Shown: one piece after another, positions 36,159-44,217 of the stretch | How positions within the stretch are numbered: position 1 is the stretch's first letter | How the letters are laid out: each line of letters starts with the position of its first letter | Assembly (NCBI GenBank): GCA_900770765.1 | Contig: CAAGLK010000080.1 | Location: 1 to 51,996 of the forward strand | Direction of reading: 5' to 3' | Source of the DNA: Helicobacteraceae bacterium | GTDB taxonomy: Bacteria > Campylobacterota > Campylobacteria > Campylobacterales > Helicobacteraceae | Length of the DNA: 51,996 bases | Translations under genes and position numbers: made by a program | The notes under the pieces: model-generated | The model's input: only the letters and a program-made list of their open reading frames with translations | What the model was told of the DNA's origin: nothing | Database searches by the model: none

Positions 36159-36192
36159 TAAACACTCCAAAGCGTGATATAAAAAATTGCGG

Positions 36193-36198
36193 ATTATA
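36193..36198 (-). promoter_or_regulatory. -10 element of rpoD
   Basis: The minus strand reads TATAAT here, 35 bases before the rpoD ATG. The upstream -35 position is only TAATTT, as usual for this group. Confidence 0.6.
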
Positions 36199-36264
36199 GC
36201 TAAAAATGCTTAATAAATTAATTATATTTTAAATAATTTTTGTGGATTTGAAATTTAAATAAGT

Positions 36265-36316
36265 GGAATCTTGTTTTAAAAAAGCGTTTAAGATTCCAGC
36301 TAAAAGGCGGAATCTT
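36265..36316. terminator. Alternating hairpins downstream of tlpD
   Basis: Three 8-base words, GGAATCTT (36265-36272), AAGATTCC (36290-36297) and GGAATCTT (36309-36316), can pair in two mutually exclusive ways. One pairing ends transcription from tlpD (minus strand); the other would form closer to rpoD. The run lies between tlpD and rpoD. I call it a terminator; a switching role is speculative. Confidence 0.6.
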
Positions 36317-36329
36317 AAAGATAAAATAT

Positions 36330-37454
36330 TTATAGACTGCTTATTTCTTTTTGCTTTTGTGCTTCTAGCTCTTCTAAGCGCTCTTTTACTAAGCCATCAA
36401 GGCAAGATACAACGCTATCGCTTGCTGATTCTGCTTTTTGAAAGTATTCATATACGCTCTCTAGGCAGTCATAAGAATTCCCTGTTTGCTTCATAATCTC
36501 ATATCCTGCGATAATGTTTTCATGGACGGCTTTATGCACAGGCTCTATTTTTGGATAACTTGGATATTTAGAAAATATTTCTTTACCGCGACCTGTTTCA
36601 TACCATTTGCCTAAGCGACAGCTATGATAATCTGCAAATGTAGCTTCCATATCTTCGCTAAAAATAGCACGATAGCCGTTGATTTTATATAATAAGTGGT
36701 CTAGCTTGATTAGTCCTATGAAAGTTGTAGTTAAAATATTTGCAGTGTCAAAATAGATAGAATTCCCAGATTCATGGATTTTTGCTAGTGTGTCATTTTG
36801 TGCGCCTAGCGTGTCCATTTCTTTAATAATATCATCTGTAGAAGTTTTAACATCAGAAAAATTTTGTTGCACTACTTGAATATTCATTTCAATTTCTTTT
36901 GTAGCTTTTTGCGTTCTCTCGGCTAGTTTTCTAACTTCATCGGCGACAACGGCAAATCCTCTTCCATGTTCGCCAGCCCTAGCTGCTTCAATAGCGGCAT
37001 TTAATGCTAGAAGATTTGTTTGGTCAGAAATATCTGTAATAAGAGCAATTACGCTAGATATTGCTGTAAAGTCGTTTTGAACTTGTTCTATCATACTATT
37101 AAATTCTGATAATTTACCAGACATATTTCCTAAGCCCTCAACTAGAATCCTCTGCGTATCTGCGGTATTTTTCTTATTATTTGCAGCTATATCTTGCGCG
37201 TTGTATAAAAGATTAATTGATTTTGCAAAGTCATCTTGCAGAATCTTTAAATTTACCCCACAACTTTTAGCTAAAGATAAAGTCATATCTCTAAAAACCC
37301 CAACACATTGCCCACCATCTTGCACAGGTGGCTTTGCGTTAAGCTCCTCTTTTAAGCGTTGATTTTGAGATTCCAACTCTTTTATTTTTGCCTCTAATAG
37401 CTTGTTTTCTTCTAAAGCCTTTTGCAACTGCACTTTATATTTTTCACCAAACAT
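36330..37454 (-). CDS. tlpD: Soluble methyl-accepting chemoreceptor with CZB domain
   Basis: The 374-residue protein has no membrane segment. An N-terminal coiled coil (EENKLLEAKIKELESQNQRL) leads to the conserved chemotaxis signalling tip (VIALITDISDQTNLLALNAA and GRGFAVVADEVRKLAERTQKA). The C-terminus is a zinc-binding CZB domain. It shows the His and Cys ligands (HLLYKINGYR; DYHSCRLGKWY; PVHKAVHENI). This arrangement matches TlpD of Helicobacter pylori, a cytoplasmic energy/oxidative-stress sensor. The ribosome site AAAAGGAG is strong. It is somewhat shorter than the H. pylori protein, as I remember it. Confidence 0.85.
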   Translation of the reverse strand: MFGEKYKVQLQKALEENKLLEAKIKELESQNQRLKEELNAKPPVQDGGQCVGVFRDMTLSLAKSCGVNLKILQDDFAKSINLLYNAQDIAANNKKNTADTQRILVEGLGNMSGKLSEFNSMIEQVQNDFTAISSVIALITDISDQTNLLALNAAIEAARAGEHGRGFAVVADEVRKLAERTQKATKEIEMNIQVVQQNFSDVKTSTDDIIKEMDTLGAQNDTLAKIHESGNSIYFDTANILTTTFIGLIKLDHLLYKINGYRAIFSEDMEATFADYHSCRLGKWYETGRGKEIFSKYPSYPKIEPVHKAVHENIIAGYEIMKQTGNSYDCLESVYEYFQKAESASDSVVSCLDGLVKERLEELEAQKQKEISSL

Positions 37455-37651
37455 TTTTTCTCCTTTTGTTTAAGATAGCATATAAAGATGCTTCTTTAAA
37501 ATGCGATTTGTGATTATTGCCACCCCCTAAACAAGCAACAAAAAAAACAAATATTTTAAAATAAAAAACTTTATTTTTTACTTATTTAATTGATTTTTAC
37601 TTGAAAATTATTGAAATTTTAAGAGAATTTTAGATTTTATTTAAGTTTAGA

Positions 37652-37686
37652 TGGAATCTTAAAGCAAAATCTGCCTTAAGATTCTA
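37652..37686. terminator. Hairpin downstream of fumC
   Basis: On the minus strand TAGAATCTTAAGGC pairs with GCTTTAAGATTCCA around the loop AGATTTT. This lies just after the fumC stop. The trailing sequence is A-rich and has no clear U-run, so it may stabilise the message end rather than terminate. Confidence 0.5.
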
Positions 37687-37702
37687 TAGAATTTACGAGA
37701 AT

Positions 37703-39100
37703 TTATGCTTTTGGTCCTATCATTTTGCTAGGGTCAATCCACTCTTTATATTGCTCTTCGCTTACTAAGCCAAGCTCCATTGCAGATTGTTTTAGAGAAA
37801 TTTTCTTTTTATGTGCGTTTTTTGCAATTTTTGCTGCGTTTTCATAGCCTATATGTGGATTTAGTGCTGTTACAAGCATTAGAGAGTGATGTAAATTATA
37901 ATCTATTTTTTCAAGCTCAGCCTTAATGCCCACCGCACAATGGATATTAAATGAGTGCATAGCATCAGCTAGTAAATCTAGGCTTTGTAAAAAGTTATAA
38001 ATAATTACAGGCTTAAATACATTTAGCTCAAAATTCCCTTGACTTGCGGCAAAGCCAATTGCAGCGTCATTTCCCATAACTTGCACTGCGACCATTGTTA
38101 GCGCTTCGCATTGTGTTGGATTTACCTTTCCTGGCATAATTGAGCTTCCTGGCTCATTTTCTGGTATGCTAATTTCACCAAGACCACATCTAGGACCACT
38201 TGCAAGCCATCTTATGTCATTTGCGATTTTCATTAAATTTGCCGCTAATGCCTTCATAGCGCCGTGCGTAAAGGTAATTGCATCATGGCTTGTTAGTGCG
38301 TGGAATTTATTAGGGCTTGAAACAAATTCTGTGCCTACAAGCTCGGTTAATTTCGCACTTACCTTTTCGCTAAGTTGCGGATGTGCATTTAGCCCTGTGC
38401 CTACTGCTGTGCCGCCAATTGCAAGCTCTCTTAGTGTTGGGAGTGAAGCTAAAATTTGCTCTTTAGCGTGTGTTAGCATTGAGGCATATCCGCTAAATTC
38501 TTGTCCTAAAGTTAGCGGAGTGGCGTCTTGCAAATGAGTTCTACCTATTTTAATAATGCTTTTAAACTCTTCGCTTTTTTGCTTTAGTGTGGATTCTAGC
38601 TCTTCAATAGCTGGAATTAGCTTTTTTACAACTTGTTCTACTGAAACAATGCTCATAGCAGTTGGGAAAGTGTCATTTGAGCTTTGAGACATATTTACAT
38701 GGTCATTTGGGTGAACATATTTTTCTTCTCTAAAGTTTTTACCTAGAATCTCTGTAGCACGATTTGCGATAACTTCATTTAAGTTCATATTGCTTTGTGT
38801 GCCAGAGCCTGTTTGCCAAATAGCTAGTGGGAAATTATCATCAAATTTACCAGAAATAATTTCATCACAAGCCTTAACAATAGCGTCTTTTCTCTCATTA
38901 TCAAGTTTGCCTAAGTCGTTATTGACAATAGCTAAAGATTTTTTAAGATTTGCAAAAGCATAAATTAGCACTTTTGGCATTTTTTCAATGCCGATTTTGA
39001 AGTTTTCAAAACTTCTCTCAGTTTGCGCCCCCCAATATTTATCGTCTGGCACTTTTATCTCGCCCATTGTGTCGTGTTCAATCCTATATTTTTGACTCAT
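37703..39100 (-). CDS. fumC: Class II fumarate hydratase
   Basis: This enzyme interconverts fumarate and malate in the TCA cycle. The 465 residues begin YRIEHDTMGEIKVPDDKYWGAQTERS. The product contains the three fumarase blocks, including SGTQSNMNLNEVIANRA and the signature GSSIMPGKVNPTQCE. The catalytic His lies in GRTHLQDATPLTLGQE. No iron-sulfur cysteines are present, as expected for class II. AAAAAGGAGC precedes the start. Confidence 0.97.
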   Translation of the reverse strand: MSQKYRIEHDTMGEIKVPDDKYWGAQTERSFENFKIGIEKMPKVLIYAFANLKKSLAIVNNDLGKLDNERKDAIVKACDEIISGKFDDNFPLAIWQTGSGTQSNMNLNEVIANRATEILGKNFREEKYVHPNDHVNMSQSSNDTFPTAMSIVSVEQVVKKLIPAIEELESTLKQKSEEFKSIIKIGRTHLQDATPLTLGQEFSGYASMLTHAKEQILASLPTLRELAIGGTAVGTGLNAHPQLSEKVSAKLTELVGTEFVSSPNKFHALTSHDAITFTHGAMKALAANLMKIANDIRWLASGPRCGLGEISIPENEPGSSIMPGKVNPTQCEALTMVAVQVMGNDAAIGFAASQGNFELNVFKPVIIYNFLQSLDLLADAMHSFNIHCAVGIKAELEKIDYNLHHSLMLVTALNPHIGYENAAKIAKNAHKKKISLKQSAMELGLVSEEQYKEWIDPSKMIGPKA

Positions 39101-39164
39101 TTTTGCTCCTTTTTTAAAAATTTGAGAATTAAAGCTAAAATTATTAAAAATTTTGCTTAAAAAA

Positions 39165-39191
39165 TAGGTGGAATCTTAAAAAAAGATTCTA
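39165..39191 (-). terminator. Terminator of the cyclophilin gene
   Basis: On the minus strand AGAATCTT-TTTTT-AAGATTCC is followed by ACCTATTTTTT. It is an inverted pair of the GGAATCTT word and a plausible intrinsic terminator. Confidence 0.7.
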
Positions 39192-39201
39192 ATTAATTTT
39201 T

Positions 39202-39687
39202 TTAAGGATTCGCACTTATTTTAATAGTTAGAATCTTATCGTTTTGCTTAATGCTATCAAGCACTTTTAGACTATCATTATCTTCAATTTGTCCAAAAAT
39301 CGTGTGTTCGCCATCTAAGTGAGGCTGAGGGGCGAAGCAAATAAAAAATTGACTTCCGCCTGTGTCTCTTCCAGCGTGCGCCATTGATAGAGTGCCTTTT
39401 AAATGCTTGTGTGGATTATTTTCTAACTCGCATTTAATCCTATATCCAGGACCGCCTCTACCACTTCCTTCTGGGCAGCCGCCTTGTGCGACAAAGCCAG
39501 AAATTACGCGATGGAAGTTTAGATTATCATAGAATCCACTTTTTGCTAAATTCGCAAAGTTTGCTACGGTATTTGGCGCGGAATCTGTAAATAATTTTAG
39601 CTTCATATCGCCTTTTTCTGTGGTGATTGTGGCGTATTGCATTTCTTGCAATTCCTCTTTTGTGGGGTTGAAATTTTTTAGCTCCAT
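39202..39687 (-). CDS. Peptidyl-prolyl cis-trans isomerase, cyclophilin type
   Basis: The 161-residue protein is a single cyclophilin domain that catalyses proline isomerisation. The active-site blocks are NLNFHRVISGFVAQGGCPEG and RDTGGSQFFICFAPQPHLDG, with GQIEDNDSLKVLDSI near the end. No signal peptide is present, so it should be cytoplasmic. The start ATG 39687 lacks a strong ribosome site (AAGGATT is further away). It is divergent from the next gene across an 80-base spacer. Confidence 0.95.
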   Translation of the reverse strand: MELKNFNPTKEELQEMQYATITTEKGDMKLKLFTDSAPNTVANFANLAKSGFYDNLNFHRVISGFVAQGGCPEGSGRGGPGYRIKCELENNPHKHLKGTLSMAHAGRDTGGSQFFICFAPQPHLDGEHTIFGQIEDNDSLKVLDSIKQNDKILTIKISANP

Positions 39688-39767
39688 AAGAATCCTTTAA
39701 ATTTTGAAAATTAAAAGTTTTTATTGTAGTATTTACGACTTTAAAAAATGCAAAAAAAGGCAAAATT

Positions 39768-40487
39768 ATGCGAAAAATCATAATTTTTTTAGTTTTTTTA
39801 ACCGCAGCTAGCGCAGATTATCCGCAATGGTTGCAAAATAGCTTAAAAGTCGTGGCGGATTTTAAAAAAGATAGTGGAATCCATAAATATATTGAAGGAT
39901 ATGGATTAGCTATTAATGATTCCTTAGTGCTTACAAGTGCGTCTTTAGTGTATAAAGAGAGTAGGGCAGATGATATTTTAATTTACAATACTGAAGTGTT
40001 AGGTGAGCCGATTTCTTGCCTATCGCATGCAAAAATTATTGCAGTTGATACTAATTTAGATATAGCGATTTTAAGTTTAGAAAGATTTACTGATATTTAT
40101 TGTAATATCTTGCCAGAGCCGAATTTTAGGGAAATTGCACATAAAGAGATTTATTTTGATTTTTTAAATACTCCACTTTTTTTACCGCTGGATTCTAGGT
40201 TAGAGATTTCTTATTTTTTAGAGCATGATTGGTCGCAGTTTTTAAGGGTTAGGATTCCACTTAAAGAATTTTTAAACTTTGAAGAGGATAAAAAGCAAAA
40301 GCTACTTGGGATGCCGCTATTTGTAGAAGATGAATTTCTAGGGTTAAAGGTAAAAAATAGCAAAAACGCAAAAGATGGAATCCTAACGCATAGGCAAATT
40401 TTAGGATTCTTATGTGAATTAGAACAAAATACTTCTGTGCTAAAAAATAGGGATTCTGTGAAGAAATTTTGCGAAAATTCTTGGTAA
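39768..40487 (+). CDS. Secreted trypsin-fold protein without catalytic triad
   Basis: The 239-residue protein has a signal peptide (MRKIIIFLVFLTAASA, cleavage near ASA-DY). The mature part shows the strand order of a trypsin-like domain: GYGLAINDSLVLTSASLVY, then KIIAVDTNLDIAILSLE. At the place of the catalytic His (TAAH in active enzymes) it reads TSAS. The Asp position (DLAILKL-type) is kept, and no GDSG-type Ser site is seen. It is probably a non-catalytic periplasmic binding protein. It lies directly before gyrA. The fold assignment is moderate. Confidence 0.6.
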   Translation: MRKIIIFLVFLTAASADYPQWLQNSLKVVADFKKDSGIHKYIEGYGLAINDSLVLTSASLVYKESRADDILIYNTEVLGEPISCLSHAKIIAVDTNLDIAILSLERFTDIYCNILPEPNFREIAHKEIYFDFLNTPLFLPLDSRLEISYFLEHDWSQFLRVRIPLKEFLNFEEDKKQKLLGMPLFVEDEFLGLKVKNSKNAKDGILTHRQILGFLCELEQNTSVLKNRDSVKKFCENSW

Positions 40488-40551
40488 TTAGCAAGATTAA
40501 AGTAAATTAAAGATAAAATCAAAAAATTTTTTTAAATTTTAAAGGGTGTTA

Positions 40552-41838
40552 ATGGCGGATTTATTGGATTTAAATCAAGATATACAAAATGTAAATATTG
40601 AGGATTCCATTAAGGATAGTTATTTAGACTATTCTATGAGTGTGATTATTGGTAGGGCGCTTCCTGATGCTAGAGATGGGCTAAAGCCCGTGCATAGGCG
40701 GATTCTATATGCTATGAGTGAGCTTGGCGTAACTTCTCGCACAGCTTATAAAAAGAGTGCTAGAATCGTAGGCGATGTTATCGGTAAATACCACCCGCAC
40801 GGCGATACGGCGGTATATGATGCACTTGTTAGGATGGCACAAGACTTCTCAATGCGATTAGAGCTTGTGGATGGGCAGGGGAACTTTGGGTCCATTGATG
40901 GCGACTCTGCGGCGGCTATGCGTTATACTGAAGCGAGAATGACACAAGCTGCCGAGGAGATTTTAAGAGATATTGATAAAGATACGGTTGATTTTCTGCC
41001 AAATTACGATGATACGCTAAAAGAGCCAGATATTTTACCTAGCCGACTTCCAAATTTATTAGTAAATGGCTCAAATGGAATCGCAGTTGGGATGGCGACA
41101 AATATCCCACCGCATCGCATTGATGAAATTGTAGATGCGCTTGTTTATTTAATAGATAATCCTAAGGCGGAGTTAAGCGAGATTTTAGGATTCATAGAGG
41201 GACCAGACTTCCCAACAGGTGGGATAATCTATGGTAAAAAGGGTATTAGAGAAGCCTATGAAAGTGGGCGCGGACGCATTAGAATCCGTGCAAAAACTCA
41301 TATTGAAAAAACAAAAACAAAAGATGTAATTGTAATTGATGAGATTCCATATCAAGTTAATAAAGCACGCCTTGTGGAGCAAATCGCCGAGCTTGCTAAA
41401 GAAAAGACAATTGAAGGAATCGCAGAGGTTAGAGATGAAAGCGATAGAGATGGAATCCGTGTCGTAATTGAGCTTAAAAAAGACGCTATGAGTGAGATTG
41501 TGTTAAATCATCTTTTTAAATCTACGCCGATGGAGAGCACCTTTGGGATTATTTTACTAGCGATTTATAATAAAGAGCCTAAGATTTTTACGCTTTTAGA
41601 ATTGCTTAGTTTATTTATCTCGCATCGTAAAAGCGTGGTGATTCGCCGAACTATTTTTGAGCTAGAAAAGGCTAAGGCTAGAGCGCATATTTTAGAGGGC
41701 TTAAGGGTAGCTTTAAATAATATTGATGAAATTGTCGCATTGATTCGCGCTAGTAGCGACCCTAAAATTGCAAAAGATGGCTTAATATCTAAGTTTAGTT
41801 TAAGCGAGATTCAAGCACAAGCCATTTTAGATATGTGA
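40552..41838 (+). CDS. gyrA: DNA gyrase subunit A, N-terminal fragment ending at in-frame TGA
   Basis: GyrA breaks and reseals DNA in negative supercoiling. This 428-codon frame (start ATG 40552 after AAAGGGTG) contains the whole winged-helix and tower region with the active-site Tyr (AAMRYTEARMT). It also contains the quinolone-determining segment HPHGDTAVYDAL, which has the Thr and Asp found in sensitive Campylobacter. It ends at TGA 41836-41838, exactly where a conserved Arg is expected (AQAILDM-R-LQRLTGLERDK). The next codon continues the same frame. A C-to-T or A-to-T change, a sequence error or a split gene are all possible. Confidence 0.9.
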   Translation: MADLLDLNQDIQNVNIEDSIKDSYLDYSMSVIIGRALPDARDGLKPVHRRILYAMSELGVTSRTAYKKSARIVGDVIGKYHPHGDTAVYDALVRMAQDFSMRLELVDGQGNFGSIDGDSAAAMRYTEARMTQAAEEILRDIDKDTVDFLPNYDDTLKEPDILPSRLPNLLVNGSNGIAVGMATNIPPHRIDEIVDALVYLIDNPKAELSEILGFIEGPDFPTGGIIYGKKGIREAYESGRGRIRIRAKTHIEKTKTKDVIVIDEIPYQVNKARLVEQIAELAKEKTIEGIAEVRDESDRDGIRVVIELKKDAMSEIVLNHLFKSTPMESTFGIILLAIYNKEPKIFTLLELLSLFISHRKSVVIRRTIFELEKAKARAHILEGLRVALNNIDEIVALIRASSDPKIAKDGLISKFSLSEIQAQAILDM

Positions 41839-43089
41839 TTGCAGCGACTAACGGGCTTAGAGAGAGATAAAATTGAAAATGAATATAACGAGCTTTTAAA
41901 GGAAATTGAATATTTGAGTTCTATTTTAAAAAGTGAGGATTTATTAAATAAAATCATCAAAGAAGAGCTAATTGAAGTTAAAGAGAAGTTTAGCTCTAAA
42001 CGCAGAACGGCGATTGAAGAGGATTATGAGGCAATTGATATTGAGGATTTAATCCCAAATGAGCCTGTGGTGGTAACTATGAGTCATAGAGGCTATGTGA
42101 AGCGAGTGCCTGTGAGAACTTACGAGAAGCAAAATCGCGGCGGCAAGGGTAAAATCTCTGCAAATACACATGATGATGACTTTATTGAAAGTTTCTTTGT
42201 AAGCGATAGCCACGATACAATTATGTTTATTACAAATCGTGGGCAGCTTTATTGGCTTAAAGTATATAAGATTCCAGAGGCTAGTCGCACGGCAATTGGC
42301 AAGGCGGTGGTAAATTTAATCAAGCTAGAGCCTAATGAAAAAATTATGGCGACAATTACGACAAAGGATTTTAACGCTGATAAATCCATTGCGTTTTTTA
42401 CTAAAAATGGCTTGATTAAGCGCACAAATTTAAGCGAGTTTAAGAATATTAGAAGCATTGGCGTTAGGGCGATTAACTTAGATGAAGACGATGAGCTTGT
42501 AACGGCAAAAATCATTACGCCAGATATTAAAGAAGTGCTTGTGGTAACTTATCAAGGTATGTGCGTGAGATTTAGCCTTGATAATATCCGTGAAATTGGG
42601 CGTGTGGCAAGGGGCGTTACTGCGATTAAATTTAAGCTAAATGATGACTTTGTAATTGGTGCGACAATTAGTGCGGATGAAAATGAAGAAGTGCTAAGCG
42701 TGAGTGAAAAGGGCATTGGAAAACGCACTGAAGTTAATGAATACCGCCTTACAAATCGCGGTGGCAAGGGCGTTATAGCTATGAAGCTTACACATAAAAC
42801 AGGGCAGCTTGTGGGGCTTGTCAATGTAGATGAAAATATGGATTTAATGGTGCTTACAAGCAGTGGCAAAATGATAAGGGTAGATATGCAAAGCATCCGC
42901 AAGGCTGGGCGAAATACAAGCGGAGTGATTATCGTAAATGTAAATGATGATAAGGTTGTATCAATTGCTAGATGTCCTAAAGAGGAAGCAGAAGACGGAG
43001 AACAGGACGCAGAGTGCGGAGAGCAGAGTGCGGAGGGCGGAACGGATAGCAGTGGGCAGAGTGCGGATAGCGGAGTAGAAAGCGAATAG
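41839..43089 (+). CDS. gyrA: DNA gyrase subunit A, C-terminal fragment with repeat-derived tail
   Basis: The frame resumes right after the TGA with TTG (LQRLTGLERDKIENEY), completing the tower's C-gate end. It then gives the six-bladed DNA-wrapping domain: repeated blades such as VVVTMSHRGYVKRVP, the GyrA-box QNRGGKGK and TNRGGKGVIAM. Possible reinitiation codons (ATG 41833, TTG 41839) exist but no ribosome site is seen. The last 35 residues (EDGEQDAECGEQSAEGG...) are encoded by about 12 heptanucleotide repeats (42990-43078). They are not part of normal GyrA. Confidence 0.88.
   Translation: MQRLTGLERDKIENEYNELLKEIEYLSSILKSEDLLNKIIKEELIEVKEKFSSKRRTAIEEDYEAIDIEDLIPNEPVVVTMSHRGYVKRVPVRTYEKQNRGGKGKISANTHDDDFIESFFVSDSHDTIMFITNRGQLYWLKVYKIPEASRTAIGKAVVNLIKLEPNEKIMATITTKDFNADKSIAFFTKNGLIKRTNLSEFKNIRSIGVRAINLDEDDELVTAKIITPDIKEVLVVTYQGMCVRFSLDNIREIGRVARGVTAIKFKLNDDFVIGATISADENEEVLSVSEKGIGKRTEVNEYRLTNRGGKGVIAMKLTHKTGQLVGLVNVDENMDLMVLTSSGKMIRVDMQSIRKAGRNTSGVIIVNVNDDKVVSIARCPKEEAEDGEQDAECGEQSAEGGTDSSGQSADSGVESE
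42990..43078 (+). repeat. Heptanucleotide array in the gyrA tail
   Basis: Units include AGAAGAC, GGAGAAC, AGGACGC, AGAGTGC, GGAGAGC, AGAGTGC, GGAGGGC, GGATAGC, AGTGGGC, AGAGTGC and GGATAGC, all near RGANNGC. There is one two-base phase slip at about 43044. The array forms the acidic end of the reading frame. Confidence 0.85.
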
Positions 43090-43117
43090 CAGTAGGTGGA
43101 ATCCGTGGCGGTTGGCT

Positions 43118-43183
43118 TGTCATATTGAGCGAAGCGAAATATCTAAACGGATAGCGGATAGCAGTTAGCAGAAAGCGGAAAAT
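43118..43183. repeat. Dispersed repeat followed by a heptanucleotide array
   Basis: TGTCATATTGAGCGAAGCGAAATATCT (43118-43144) is related to the element at 26915-26942. GGATAGC, GGATAGC, AGTTAGC, AGAAAGC and GGAAAAT (43149-43183) continue the heptanucleotide family found in the gyrA tail just upstream. Confidence 0.75.
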
Positions 43184-43200
43184 GTGGAATCCTAATCCAC

Positions 43201-43420
43201 GCAGTTATTGCGAGAGTTTTTGCAAAAAACTCGTGGCAATCTACGCAAAATGTGGAATCGCAAAATACGGCTATAGCGTCATTGTAAGAGAGTGAAGCGA
43301 CCGAAGCGTGCGTTGCGACAGCAACTCACCCACACTTGCAAATCTATGCTTTAATAAATTATAAAGTCTTAGATTGCCACGAAGACGGAAAAGGTAAAAA
43401 TGCGTAAGTCTCTCAATGAC
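43201..43420. repeat. CATTGCGAG-type palindromic repeats
   Basis: A partial copy (43201-43246: TTATTGCGAGAG...CTCGTGGCAATCTACGC) is followed by a longer, decayed copy (43277-43420: GCGTCATTGTAAGAG...CTCTCAATGAC). The longer copy has the same central CTATGCTTTAATAAATTATAAAG core. No gene lies between 43090 and 43467. Confidence 0.8.
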
Positions 43421-43467
43421 AAAAAGAACTTAAGAAGTGGGGCAACCTAATAGTTGTGGTAAATTGT

Positions 43468-43857
43468 ATGTTTAGAATCCTTTTTTTAATCTTTGTGCTT
43501 TGTGGTGTGTGCTTTTGTGGTGAGTATATTTTTTCTTATCGTGCGGCGTTTAGAGATGGGATAATTTATAACGAAAAATACAATTTTACTCCAGCGATGA
43601 CTTTAAGTAGAGTTGAGAAAAGTGCAAATCTAGCGTGTGAAATAGAGCATAATAGCCAAAGCGAAAGGGAGTTTTTACAAGTTTATAAAGAGCAAATTTT
43701 AGAGTGCTTCTTTAAGTGGGGTGTGAAGCTGCAAGATAGGACGGAATCTAAAAATTTAAAGGCAAGAAGCATAAGCACCTTAGAGATTCCACCACATCGC
43801 ATTAAGCTAGAATTTGAGCGTGGGCTAGCTAGTATTTTTGCATTAAAAAAGCAGTAG
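43468..43857 (+). CDS. Small secreted protein of the gyrA-flgR interval
   Basis: The 129-residue protein starts with a hydrophobic signal peptide (MFRILFLIFVLCGVCFCG). Cleavage after FCG is plausible; a lipoprotein site at the Cys of LCGVC is an alternative. The mature part has two further Cys (LACEIEH and ILECFFKWG), possibly disulfide-bonded. It carries no motif I know. In Helicobacter pylori a small unknown protein also lies between gyrA and flgR, so it may be the syntenic counterpart; I infer this from position only. I use ATG 43468, not the GTG four codons earlier, as the start. Confidence 0.6.
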   Translation: MFRILFLIFVLCGVCFCGEYIFSYRAAFRDGIIYNEKYNFTPAMTLSRVEKSANLACEIEHNSQSEREFLQVYKEQILECFFKWGVKLQDRTESKNLKARSISTLEIPPHRIKLEFERGLASIFALKKQ

Positions 43858-43871
43858 AAAATGTGGCTATA

Positions 43872-44022
43872 GCGTCATTGTAGGAGTTGTTAAGCTGTGG
43901 TAATACTAAATTATCTACGCAGTCATTGCGAAAGTTTTCACAAGAAAACTCGTGGCAATCTATGCTTTAATAAGCTATAAATTTAGATTGCCACGACTTG
44001 CTATCGCAAGGGACGCAATGAT
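43872..44022. repeat. CATTGCGAG-type palindromic repeats
   Basis: A short fragment (GCGTCATTGTAGGAG, 43872-43886) and a near-complete copy (43922-44022: GTCATTGCGAAAG ... TAATAAGCTATAAATTTAGATTGCCACG ... ACGCAATGAT) occupy the spacer before the decayed restriction-modification locus. Confidence 0.8.
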
Positions 44023-44024
44023 AA

Positions 44025-44065
44025 GTGGAATCCTAAAATGCGGAATCGCAAATTTAGGATTCCAC
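44025..44065. terminator. Perfect 13-bp hairpin of paired GTGGAATCC words
   Basis: GTGGAATCCTAAA (44025-44037) and TTTAGGATTCCAC (44053-44065) are perfect inverted copies around a 15-base loop that itself contains CGGAATCG. It stands before the methyltransferase remnant. A role as terminator is inferred. Confidence 0.6.
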
Positions 44066-44082
44066 AATTTAAGGGGTGTGTT

Positions 44083-44217
44083 TTGAATTTTATTGATTTT
44101 TGTAGTGGTATAGGCGGTGGGAGGCTAGGGCTAGAAAGAAATGGCTTTAAGTGCTTAGGCTTTAGCGAGATTGATAAAAATGCAATTTTAAAAACTAAAG
44201 AGAAAAACTATGCCTAA
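44083..44217 (+). pseudogene. Remnant of a C5-cytosine DNA methyltransferase
   Basis: A 44-codon frame starts at TTG 44083 after AAGGGG. It reads MNFIDFCSGIGGGRLGLE, then CLGFSEID, which is motif I and the following strand of C5 methyltransferases. After that it ends abruptly in KTKEKNYA. The catalytic Pro-Cys motif and the whole recognition domain are missing. The last residues may be the original C-terminus, so an internal deletion of several hundred codons is the simplest reading. The stop overlaps the start of the nuclease gene by 8 bases, as in an intact restriction-modification operon. Confidence 0.82.

Noticed and set aside
41836..41838. TGA in gyrA as a sense codon (selenocysteine or altered genetic code)
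   Set aside because: The expected residue is Arg, not Cys or Trp. TGA ends several other genes here (nuoD, the NuoE-position gene, nuoH), and no SECIS-like hairpin is visible.
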